Shown in pieces: positions 47,448-57,900 of a stretch of DNA of 64,000 nucleotides; position 1 is the stretch's first letter; every line of letters begins with the position of its first letter. A program made the position numbers and the translations under genes. Under the pieces are notes generated by a model that saw only the letters and a list, made by a program, of their open reading frames with translations, was not told where the DNA came from and searched no databases. The DNA is taken from contig CAJZBQ010000033.1 of NCBI GenBank assembly GCA_914767885.1, positions 434,001 to 498,000 of the forward strand, written 5' to 3'. Source of the DNA: Blepharisma stoltei (lineage: Eukaryota; Ciliophora; Heterotrichea; Heterotrichida; Blepharismidae).

Positions 47448-48152
47448 TTAGCCTGTTAATTTTGTCTTCATGTTTTTGAAAGGGTTCGCAAACTTTTTCG
47501 GGATGGCTTGAGTATGTTCTAGCAATGTTCTTACTGAAACTGGATCAGTAATTTGGCTATCTTTTCCTTCAACCACTATATTGATAAATTCATCTTTCTT
47601 AATCTCATGCTTTTCTCCAAAGAAATGTCTCAGCAGTTTTTCTTCAAGAGCTTCAGCTCTTTCATTTAATTGGCTTTTCCATGAAGTTAAGCGATTGACA
47701 TTAAAATAATTTTCTTCAATTGCTGCTTCTAGCATTATACTGATCGAAACTCTAATAACCCCCTTCACTATTCTTTGAATATCACTCTTTGTCAAAGAAT
47801 TCGAGTATGCAGTATCTGCAATGTGCCAGAGCGAGTCCGCCTTTTCGTAGGCTGAGCCTTCTCCATAAAGAATTGCAAAGGAAATAAGATAGTCAGTATT
47901 AAGGGCTCCATTTAGATTCAGCTTATCTGTGAATATTTCAAGCAATTTATGAGAAAAAGGCAAGCTGAAATTTTGCGATAAAATTTCCAATGCTTTAGCA
48001 GAAGGCAAAGATAAATTTTGGAAGCGCCGTATGGTTGCTTCATATTCGTGGATGCTGTGATTTCTTAGCCGAAATCTGCTTTCATAAATCTCCAAGCTTT
48101 CATTTTCCGCTGATTTTTGATCATAAAGAGACTTGGACTTTTTACAACCCAT
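47448..48152 (-). CDS. MGC-lipidated EF-hand-like protein
   Basis: 234 residues. MGCKKSKS suggests N-myristoylation and palmitoylation. The remainder is helical with spacing like EF-hand proteins of the calcineurin-B/recoverin type, but the loops (DKLNLNGALNTDY, DTAYSNSLTKSD) lack most calcium ligands. Probably a degenerate EF-hand adaptor. Divergent from NAD synthetase, 104 bp apart. Confidence 0.6.
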   Translation of the reverse strand: MGCKKSKSLYDQKSAENESLEIYESRFRLRNHSIHEYEATIRRFQNLSLPSAKALEILSQNFSLPFSHKLLEIFTDKLNLNGALNTDYLISFAILYGEGSAYEKADSLWHIADTAYSNSLTKSDIQRIVKGVIRVSISIMLEAAIEENYFNVNRLTSWKSQLNERAEALEEKLLRHFFGEKHEIKKDEFINIVVEGKDSQITDPVSVRTLLEHTQAIPKKFANPFKNMKTKLTG

Positions 48153-48256
48153 TATTATTAGCGTATTAAAATCTGTTTTTTTAGTATCTATACAAATTAA
48201 ATCGCCTGGATTCAGTGATTAATAAGTCACCAGAATTATTAAATAAATAATTCCAA

Positions 48257-50374
48257 ATGGAGCCAACCATTGTGTCAACCTGCTCTTTAGATCAGTGGGC
48301 TTTGGATTTCAAAGGAAACGAGCAGCGCATAATAGAATCAATCATCCAAGCCAAGCGCATGCATAATGCCAAAATTCGGCTTGGCTCTCAAGCCGAAGTA
48401 ACTGGCTATAGCATCGAAGACCATTATGTAGAGCCTGATACGATCTATCACTCTTGGCAGGTGTTATTGAACGTAATCAAAGTAACCCTCATTCCTCCAT
48501 ATAACGATATCCTTTGCCTTATTGGTATGCCTCTATATTTTCACGGAGTTGTTTACAATTGCAGTGTGCTAATTTACAATGGAAAAGTAATCCTGATCAA
48601 GCCTAAAGTTGTACTTGCAGATGATGGACTTAATAGAGAAAAACGTTGGTTTACTGCATGGTGTGGAAACAGAGAACTCATGCAGTACAGCTTACCAGCC
48701 TTCATCACTGATGTGACTGGTCAGCAAACTGCGCCATTTGGAAATGGAATGCTGAGATCTGAAGACGGCTATTTAATAGGAGTCGAAACTTATGAAGAAT
48801 TATTGTCGCCAGTCTCCTCAAGCACTGAATTATTTTTGATGGGAGCCCATATTGTTCTGAACATGGGGGGAAATCCTTTCCAGATGTCAATAGAATTTCA
48901 GAAATGGTATAGCATGATGTCGGCATCAGTCAAAACAGGAGGCATTTATATGTATTCTAACCAAATCGGTTGTGACGGGCACCGCACCTATTTTAATGCA
49001 AGATCAATGATATTTTTAAATGGAAATTGTTTTGCCACAACTGAGCCATTCTCAATGAAGTCAGTAGATGTGGTTTCAGCAGCCCTTGACTTAAGTGAAG
49101 TGGATAGTTATAGAAATGCAATTGCTTCAAGAAATATGCAAGCTAAAGATAAAATTTTAGAACAATTCCCTGTCATTGTGGTTCCTGGGTTTAAACTTCT
49201 TGTGAAAAATTCAATAGAGTCTTCATTGCCAATTCAAGTTCCAGAATACTCTAGGGCAGAAGAAACTGGGTTTGCGCCTGCTTGCTATCTTTGGGATTAT
49301 TTACGCAGGACTAATGCAAGTGGCTTTTTCTTACCTTTATCTGGAGGCTCTGATTCTGCAAGTGTGCTGGCTATAATAGCAATTATGTGTAGAAAAGTGA
49401 TGCATTGCTTAAACGTGTTTAAAGGCTATAATCTTGAGGTTTTACAAAACGATTTGAGAAGAATTATAGGGAAAATTCCTGAAAACCACCATGAAATGCT
49501 TCATGAAATTATGCATACAGCTTATTTAGCGTCTGAAAACAGCTCAGAAGAGTCTAAAGCAAGAGCAAAAAATTTAGCTGAAGAAATAGGCTCGAATCAC
49601 TTTGAGGAGAATATTGATGAAGTCTATAATGAATATTTAAACATGTTCACTAGCCTAACAAATAGTAATATACCAAAATATGAGTCAAAAGGAGGAACAA
49701 AATATGAAGATGTTGCCTTGCAAAACTTGCAAGCTAGAATTCGTATGGTCGCAAGTTATATGGCTGGACAGCTTCTACCATGGGTTTTAGGAAAGAAAGG
49801 GTTTTTAATTATCCTGGGAAGTGGAAACATTGAAGAATCTTTAACTGGATATATGACAAAATATGATACTTCAAGCGCAGATATCAACCCCATTGGAGGA
49901 GTTTCAAAAATTGATTTAAGACACTTTTTGCTTTGGGCTTCAGAAAGATATAATTATCGCTCAATTATCCCGATTCTTGAAGCGACTCCTACAGCTGAGC
50001 TACAGCCTCTTTCTGACTGGCATACGTTACAACAAACTGATGAGCACGAATTAGGATTAAGCTACGAAGAAATTCATTTGATGGCAATGCTCAGAAAAAT
50101 TGACCACTGTGGCCCTCTATACATGTTTAATCGGTGCCTGACTGAATGGAAAACAATGGAGCCTGAATTAGTTGCTAAAAAAGTGAAAAAATTCTTTACG
50201 TATTATGCAGTCAATAGACATAAAATGGTAACGCTAACACCTGTCATTCACATGGACTCGCTTGGCTGCGATGATAACAGATATGATCTTAGACCATTCC
50301 TATATAACTCAAAGTGGGAAGCCCAATACAACGATATTGACAAAATCGTGGAAAACATTAAAAACCCTCAATAA
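48257..50374 (+). CDS. NADSYN1: NAD+ synthetase, glutamine-dependent type with altered glutaminase site
   Basis: 705 residues, uninterrupted. Residues 1-300 are the nitrilase-type glutaminase domain; the NH3-dependent synthetase follows from ~320 with the ATP P-loop PLSGGSDSASV and the conserved GTSNVDE-like LGSGNIEESLTGY and KYDTSSADINPIGG. Of the glutaminase triad, Glu47 (AEVTGY) and Lys117 (KPKVVLADDG) are present, but the nucleophile Cys of ICEELW is Tyr179 (VETYEELL). The synthetase half looks intact, so the enzyme may use free ammonia. Confidence 0.93.
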   Translation: MEPTIVSTCSLDQWALDFKGNEQRIIESIIQAKRMHNAKIRLGSQAEVTGYSIEDHYVEPDTIYHSWQVLLNVIKVTLIPPYNDILCLIGMPLYFHGVVYNCSVLIYNGKVILIKPKVVLADDGLNREKRWFTAWCGNRELMQYSLPAFITDVTGQQTAPFGNGMLRSEDGYLIGVETYEELLSPVSSSTELFLMGAHIVLNMGGNPFQMSIEFQKWYSMMSASVKTGGIYMYSNQIGCDGHRTYFNARSMIFLNGNCFATTEPFSMKSVDVVSAALDLSEVDSYRNAIASRNMQAKDKILEQFPVIVVPGFKLLVKNSIESSLPIQVPEYSRAEETGFAPACYLWDYLRRTNASGFFLPLSGGSDSASVLAIIAIMCRKVMHCLNVFKGYNLEVLQNDLRRIIGKIPENHHEMLHEIMHTAYLASENSSEESKARAKNLAEEIGSNHFEENIDEVYNEYLNMFTSLTNSNIPKYESKGGTKYEDVALQNLQARIRMVASYMAGQLLPWVLGKKGFLIILGSGNIEESLTGYMTKYDTSSADINPIGGVSKIDLRHFLLWASERYNYRSIIPILEATPTAELQPLSDWHTLQQTDEHELGLSYEEIHLMAMLRKIDHCGPLYMFNRCLTEWKTMEPELVAKKVKKFFTYYAVNRHKMVTLTPVIHMDSLGCDDNRYDLRPFLYNSKWEAQYNDIDKIVENIKNPQ

Positions 50375-50396
50375 TTAGCGAATAAATAAATAAATA

Positions 50397-51134
50397 ATGG
50401 AAAATTGGAGAAAGTGAATAGCCGAAACTCAAATGACAGCAATGCTCGCTCTAGCAGTTGCTGTAAGTTTTGGCGACCCGTACGCTGTAAGCTTTGGGTT
50501 ATGGGCCATCATTATAGGAGGAGGCTTTATTGGTGTGGTTCATTTGAATCCCACTGTAACTCTCTGTAATTACGCAAAAAAGAAATACCTCAGAACCCTG
50601 ACCAACGAAAATCGTGTTGAATTCAAGGGAAATCTCATTTTCCAAATTGTTGGAGCCTTGTGTGGAGGCTTAATAGGGACAATTATTGCAACAGGGAATC
50701 ACTTCCATTTCAAAATTGGAAATGATTCAACAATCGCTGAAGCGATTGTGGCTGAAGCAATTTTCACTTGCCAATTAAATCTTGTTATCATGATAAGCCA
50801 GGAAATCGAATTTCCATTGATAGGCTCGCTTGCCGTTTCGATGACAGTCTTGGTGGGTGCTTTAACTGTTGGTCCGATTTCTGGAGGCTGCTTTAATCCA
50901 ACAGTATGCTTGTCTTTGAATTCTGTCAAAGCGATATATTACGATGATATAAATTATATGCACGACATATGAATTTATGTGATCGGACCATTGATTGGGT
51001 CTGCTATGGCGATCGTTTTGGGGTGCGTGTATTTGGGGGAAAAGAATTTCAAAGCAACAATTTATGAAAGAAATTCAATGTCTTCTGGTATTCCGATGCT
51101 CTCCGATTATAAATCCAAAGATTTTCCCGAGTAA
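50397..51134 (+). CDS. Aquaporin-like channel (MIP family)
   Basis: 245 residues from ATG 50397, only 22 bp after the NAD synthetase stop. Six hydrophobic segments. The two pore loops are HLNPTVT and CFNPTVC, so both NPA motifs are NPT. TGA are Trp (WRKWIAETQ, HDIWIYVIGPLIGS). Selectivity for water or glycerol cannot be told. Confidence 0.85.
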
Positions 51135-51463
51135 AATCCTAATAACTTTTACATTATGGTTTATGTTGAATAAAATAATTAAATCCGTTTCTTTCTAAAT
51201 AAAATCATATATCAAAAGTTTTATCAAACCTCATGAAATATGAGTAACCACATAGCTGATTCTCTCTAAAATTTCAGCCTACTCATCTATTCATTAAATC
51301 TCATAATTTTTAAAATAATGTCGTGCTGCAATTTTTTCTGCTGCTTTTAGAATGTAAAAATCAATCACAATCTCTTCTTTGTCAACTCCAATCAAAAATA
51401 CTTCGGATATGATAGCTGATTTATTATTAAAATATGGTTTGCTAAATTAAAATCGTCAACGAA
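51135..51463. other. AT-rich intergenic region
   Basis: No gene or repeat recognised. Confidence 0.4.
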
Positions 51464-51646
51464 ATGGAAGCAGAGGCAGGGCCTGCTATGAGTATCACAA
51501 CTTGGCAAGGACTTATTTTCTTTTCCATAATAGGCTATATCATTTCACTCATCTTTGGCAAGATAATCGAATGAGCTGAAGGAAATTTCACTTCCAATAG
51601 GCAATCTTCAAATGCAAGTAATAGCACATCAAACAAAGAAGAATAA
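51464..51646 (+). CDS. Small single-pass membrane protein
   Basis: 60 residues, ATG to TAA, with one TGA as Trp (IIEWAEGNF). One strong hydrophobic helix (GLIFFSIIGYIISLIFG) is followed by a short Asn/Ser-rich tail. No family; support is the frame and the sensible membrane topology. Confidence 0.55.
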
Positions 51647-51791
51647 TTATGAAGATTTTGAGAAGAATTATTAAATTAAGAAATGATTGAGTGAAAAATA
51701 AAAATCTTCAAATAAATCTCTTATGATCTACGCCCAAATTTAAAGAAAATTTATCACGCTTTGAAAGACCATTTGCACATTATTAGTTACA

Positions 51792-53870
51792 TTACTTTCT
51801 TTTAAAAAACACTGGAACATATTTCTTTTCTTTTGATGAGACTGATTTATTTGGTAGTTCTTTTGAGTCTTCAGAGCCTCTTGATCAGCTTCTGCTGATT
51901 TCGCTGAGCAATGATCTTCGGGCTACCTGATAATTAGGTTCTTCAATTAAATTTAAATAGCTCCTTGATTTTTCATCAAGAATAATTGATTTCCCTGATA
52001 TATTCCTAATATATTTAAGCTCTTGCGAATTTTTCAGCATTTCCAACTTTGTGTGTTCTTCTTTTTCCAAGTCTTCCCCAATGACTTTTTCTTCTTTATA
52101 TTTTTTTGTATCTTTAGTTTCTACTTCCAGCGTATCTTTTTGCTGCTTCATAAGTTTCATTTTCTTTAAATCCAGATTTGATTCTTCTAAATAATCAGGT
52201 GGCCTTTTCCCTTTGAAATCAGCATTAATTACTTTTGTAATTTGATAGAAATCTTTGACGATCATATCTCCTAAATGCTTTTTCAGGATTTTTTCTTTTT
52301 TGTCATCGACTTTTGCATGATCAATCAAATTATCAACTTCTCCAACTTCTTCTGCTTCATTTTCGAACTCTTTAGGCCTGACGTAATTATCATGTTCCTC
52401 ATTATCACTACCTTGCTCAGCTTCAGTTTCAAAATAATGGGACACTGCTGGGTTATCAATGATTTTGCTATAAAACTTCTGAGAAGGAATTTCTAATACG
52501 TTTTTTTCATCTTTTTCGTTGGGGGATAAATTTGGATTACTTGATTCGCTTTCTTCACTGTGCTCTGAGTTTTGGGAATTTATAGACTTTTCAGAAACAA
52601 TTGGTTCAGAAACTCCATTTTCAAGCTCGATAACTCTTTGTATATCAATTTTTTCTTCTTTAACAGGCTCAGGCGACTTTTCATTTTTCCTTCCTGTTAA
52701 TTCACTTGAAGATTTATTGAAAAGCATATCATAAAAATAAAATGGCATTCGGTTCGAGAGAAATTAGCTCTGCTAATTTTCTCTCTCCCTCATGGAATTT
52801 TATTTATAGGTTAGGTTTTCACTCGAGAACTTCTGGACAGCAATAGCGGTTTAACTCTGGGGATAACCAGAGGAACTGCTCCTCAGTCCTCTCAAGATTT
52901 CGGGGTTTTTACCTCTCAGCACATCTCCACGGGAAGATGACCCTTAGGCGGAACACGCGCAGGAGCTGAGTCGAGACAAGGGCGACGGCATCGCGCCGGG
53001 TGAGACGTGCAGCAAGACTGGTGAAGCAGGAGTTGATAGAAGGCTTGGCCAGGGCTGACCTGTTCCAAGATGGCTCGCCTACGTCACTAGTTTTGCCATA
53101 GGTCCTTTTGGGCTGCGGCACTAGACACCTTAAACACCAGATAATTAAGTAAGTAAGAAAAGCATATCAGGGCTTATATAATTCATTCTTCTTTCTCTAG
53201 CTTCATTCATCAAATTTTCTCTTAAAAGATCTCTTGGTTGCAAGGCTTGCTTTTTTGAAATAAATCCTTCAAGTTTTTCAGGAGCTTTTATTATAAGAGA
53301 ATCTTGCTGGCCACCATCAGTTAGCACATTTTTTGCCAATAAATAACTTGATTTATCTTGCTTATCTTGTTTGCATTTTGTTAGAAAGTCAGTTATGTCT
53401 TTATTTGTTTTCATTTTATTCGGCAGCTCCAGTGGCTGATCTCTTAAATATTCGAACTCTGTTGTAGACCCTTCAAACATTGGATTGAAATCAATCATTT
53501 TATTGAATCTCGGAAGCTTAGGGGCGCTAATTCTTTTAGGTTTCTTTCTTTTACTTTTTGATTTTACATTAGTGTCTTCTTCATCTTGTGTGTAAATTGC
53601 TGATGAAAATTCCAGGCCTGGAAAATTTTCTGGGTTAAGTGGATCTAAGATTTCTCTTTTAGAAAAAACTGTTTTCTTATTATTTGCTATTAGATCTTTA
53701 AAAGATACTCTTTCGTCATAATAGGTTTCTTCAGCATCCGAAATAGATTGCTTATTGGTATCTTGCGTAGAAATTTGAGCAGAGGATGAGTAGTCTTGGA
53801 TTTGTGCTAAAGGAGTCTCTTCATTTAGAATGGCAATTTTTTTAAGTCTTCGCCTGCCAGATGATTCCAT
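51792..53870 (-). CDS. Charged, low-complexity protein, split by a SINE
   Basis: Pieces 53870-53170 and 52731-51792 give 546 residues. It has a basic N-terminus (SGRRRLKKIA), Ser/Glu-rich stretches (QNSEHSEESESSNPNLS), and a C-terminal coiled-coil part. TGA near 51885 is Trp (SRSWSRGSEDS), and the stop is TAA at 51792-51794. Joining gives YISPDMLFNKSSSELTGR. No domain recognised; composition suggests a nuclear or scaffold protein. Confidence 0.7.
52732..53169 (+). mobile_element. TAAG-tailed SINE as IES (438 bp)
   Basis: 12-bp repeats AAAAGCATATCA at 52720-52731 and 53158-53169. The head has ATTCGGTTCGAGAG (pol III B box) near 52747-52760 and a hairpin (GAGAAATTAGC with GCTAATTTTCTC). The tail is TTAAGTAAGTAAG. 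The head is shared with the IES at 24831-25725. Confidence 0.85.
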
Positions 53871-54985
53871 TTATCAAAAGCCCCCAGTTAATATTTTTGA
53901 TTTTATATCACTAGATACCAGATGACATAAAAATAGATAATCGTGAGAATTTTGGGTTGATTTCATTTTAATATATATTTGAAAACTACTTATTCCAAAC
54001 GACTTGATGAATTAATTTATCGATTATTTCGCACCAAAAAAGTATAAAAGATGTTTTATAAGCATATTAATAAATGCGATCTTATTTAAAGAGCTATAGT
54101 TTGTAGTTTACTATTTTTTCACAAAAGAGCGTCATTTTATATAATTTTTAATTAAAATTCTCATTTTCAAATTGCTCAAATACTTTAAAATAAATAGCCC
54201 ATTAAAATTAATCCTTTAAATTGATGATATTTCACAAGCATTACATTACATTACATTAAGATTTAAAACTCGCATTTAAATCCACTGCAAATGACCTGTA
54301 CGGGCTTCCGTCTCTGCTTCGGGGCTCCTCAATCCACCACAACGTCGTGCACAACCTGGCCTCACCTGAATGACCCCTCGACTTCGGGCGTTCGGATTTC
54401 GGCGGCTGTACTTTCAGCTCTCGGACCTTGGCATGGATTGCTTTCACAAAAATTCAAAAAAATGGAATTTCTAGCACACTGTCGGCAAGAAGGTCAACTC
54501 AGAGCCTAGGGCGTAACTCCTGGCTTCATTCTGAAGAGCTGCACAAATGGTAAAAAGACACTGCTACCTCTTTTCAACTCTAAGTCTTTGATTCCCCACA
54601 GAGTAAAATCCAATCCTGAAAAAAAAGACTTGGGTTAGGCTCCGAGCGCTGCCGGAATTGATTTGTAGCATAGCTGTTCATTCTAGGTTGGAAAAAGCTT
54701 GTCGGATATAATTAGATATGTGCACGAGGCTGCATAACTGGGAGGCCATACCCGGGCAGAGACGCCATATTTAATTATGATATTTCACAAGAAATAAAAA
54801 AAATTATTCTGAGTCCATATTGACCTTGCATAGCCTCCAAATACAGTAAATATATTTTAAATTTACCGACATTTATATCCCATTTGAAACATTTAAAATT
54901 ATTTAGATTTTTGCCTTTCCTTTTATTGAAACGTTGTTGTTGATAAAGCTGTTAACTTAATAGACAGTTCTCTTTAACATCCAAT
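53871..54985. other. Intergenic region with a SINE
   Basis: Holds the SINE 54239-54776; the flanks are AT-rich spacer and should contain the promoters of both divergent genes. Confidence 0.5.
54239..54776 (-). mobile_element. SINE-like element, family A, reverse copy
   Basis: 15-bp repeats ATGATATTTCACAAG at 54224-54238 and 54777-54791. Reverse complement begins with the same AT-rich stem and ATGGCGTCTC head as 3004, and ends with a (TAATG)4 tail. It sits between genes and contains no frame of its own. Confidence 0.82.
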
Positions 54986-57900
54986 ATGTTATATATGAGT
55001 GAGTTTAGCCCCGAGTCCATTAAACCACGACAGCGTAGGTATACAATCGATGTCCATAAGATTGATGAAAACCCTGACAATTTAAATGCAAATTACATCA
55101 AAAATAATACGATTGCAATGATTCCGCAGGCTCTTCTTTCACTTTCAAACTTGATCAATACTCATCATATGTCTCTAGCTGACATATCTCGCGCTTCAGC
55201 AAAACTTATACTAGACTGCTTAATTTCAGAGTCATTTGCCTAGGACTCTATATTATGCAATAATCCATAATTATGAATTTTATTCAGCCTAGCTCAGCAT
55301 ATTTCTGAACTCACGAAGTCTTCATGAGTAGAAGTTCTTCTGAAAGAAGACGAGAAACTGAAAATATTTAATCCCCTTCAACCGTTTACCGAATTAGAAA
55401 TTAATGATGAATCACTTCCCGGATATGTAGCTCAAACACAGCACCCAGAGCTCATTACAAATCCTCACACATCCACGTTTTACTCTGCATTCCAGCTGAA
55501 AATCAACCCCTTTTCGCCTGTGACTAACAAAGTTATCCAGCCGACAACAACGGCATGCGTTCCTTTAGTTGTGGGTCAATGAAAAGTGATCGGGGTGGTG
55601 CAGTTATTTAATAAAGTGGGAGAAGACCTTTCCCAAGGCTATTATACAGATATAGACGTAGACATTGTGACGAGCTTCGGACATATCATCTATCAAGCTT
55701 TAGAACAAAGGACAGAGTATTTATCGCTGTTGAATAAAGATGATAGTCATCACTTGGTGAACAAGGAGAAAAACAGGCTCCACAATGAAGTCAACTTGAT
55801 TTGCAAGAAAAAAGAGTACTGCAAGAGGCTTGATGAAATAATGAAGCCATGGTATAGAGTTTCTAAAGCTCTGATAGATGCTATTTCTGATATCATGAAC
55901 ACTGATGCAATGGTGCTTTATAGTATGGGTGATGGAGTGCTGACATGCGAGTATGCTCAGGGAATCAACACTGATATAAGCAACCATAAGTCAAGGATTT
56001 CGGAGTATGTCGGATTCACCCATAAGGAAATTCTCAATATCAGAGATCTATCTATTGAGCCGCTATGGCCGCAAGACTTGAACTATGGCTACAAATCCTG
56101 CCTTGTGTGCCCAATCATGTCCTATACCAATACTGTGCAAGGGGTAGTTGAGTTTTTTAGGACAAACTCAGTCTTTACAGAGATCGATGAAAACTTCGCA
56201 TTGTTCTTAGCGACATCTTTAGGAAAACTTACAAAACTTTCTGTAGAGCCAAAGGGCTCTGCAAGTGATCAAGATGAACTGAGAAAATGGATTCATGGGA
56301 TGTACTCTTATACAATTGACAGAAAAGATAAGCTTTTTGACTATGTCAAGCTCACTGATTTGATAACTCAGTCTTTACATAACATTTTGCCTCATGATTC
56401 TTCATCAGTTTTTGTAGCGGATCAACATAAGAAATTCATATGGACTAAAAAATCAGACACATGCGGAACTATGGCATTTCCATTGTCAGCTGACACTGTT
56501 TTTGGTTATGCTTATTCACTGCAAAAAGTTTTGGTGCTTCCAAACTCAGAGCTTCCAGTTTTGCATGATATCAACCTTTATGAAGGCAAAAGCGTCGCGA
56601 TTTTCCCTATATTGTCTAAAGAGCTGAAAGACCCAAGCATAGGACTTATTGTAATAAGCAGGCAAGAACCTTTTACAAAGGATGATATACACATGGTAGA
56701 AAAGTTTTCAAACTCCTTAAGTACGATTTTCATGAGACTATTCATAGAGCATTTGCCTGAAACAATGCTTGATGAGAGCAAAGTTGAGTCTTCTCCTGAT
56801 CGAGCTCAAGAAAGTTCTGAGTCAGAGTTTAGAACTGTCAATATTTTTAGAAAAAACTCAGAATTGGCAACACAATCAAGCTTCTTTTTAAGTCATGAGC
56901 TTGCAAGAAGAGAAAAAAGTAAAAAAGAGCCTCCTTTTCTGCTTAAAAGCTTAAATAACATTCTCGGAATTCCAAAAGATACCATTCAAAGTCTGTATGA
57001 TCTAATCGACGAGCTAGTAAAAAATCCAAATGAGCCTTATATAAAAATTGCTCGAAAACTAACTGAAATCGTCAAATGTGGTGTCGCGAAGCTCTTTTTA
57101 TATGATAAGTCTCAAGTAAACTTGATAGAGCAAATTACTATGTCAAGCTACGCTCCAGCTGGACTAGTTAAAAAATCAATCCAGCAAAAAGAAATAATCA
57201 GCATCAAGCATGATGCTGAAAATGACATGAACTTCGAATTCGACTTAGACTCACTCGATTGCGAAGACCAGGTTGACTCTTATCTCTGCATTCCCATTCT
57301 TGATAGCAGGACTGCAGTGATAGGAGTCATTGTATTTGTAAATCTTGATAAGCTTGAAGAAGAGACTTTGCAGGTGGCTTCATTTTTATCCATCCTTCCA
57401 AAAGAGTTCGCAGAGCTCGCTTCTGCTAGAGATGACTCTGCAACTCAATGGAAGAAGATTTTGGAGACAGGAAGGAAGAATAAAATGCTTCAACACTGGT
57501 GTAAACAAGTGTTCCTTGTGTCTAATCAATATCAAAAAAGATGCGCCTATTATAGGGATATCCTTTATAAGATTTCTTGCTATAACGACTTAGAAAACTT
57601 ATTGAAGTTCAGCTTGGATTTGGTACAGTCCCATACAAATGCTGATAAAGCTTATATTTATTTATATAAAGACTCAGAATTCGAAGAATTAACGATTCAT
57701 GATGGAGAGCCTCATAACCCTCATGAGTGGGAGCTTGATTTTTTTAAGCAGTGCTATGATAAAGGTTCGACTTCTACATCATTGAAGCCTAATAAATCGT
57801 ACCATGTATTAGCTGTTCCTATAATCGAAGATGGGGAGTTCATGGGTCTCCTTTATCTTAAAAACAAAAAAGAGCCTTCTTTGCTGCAATCTGTAGATTT

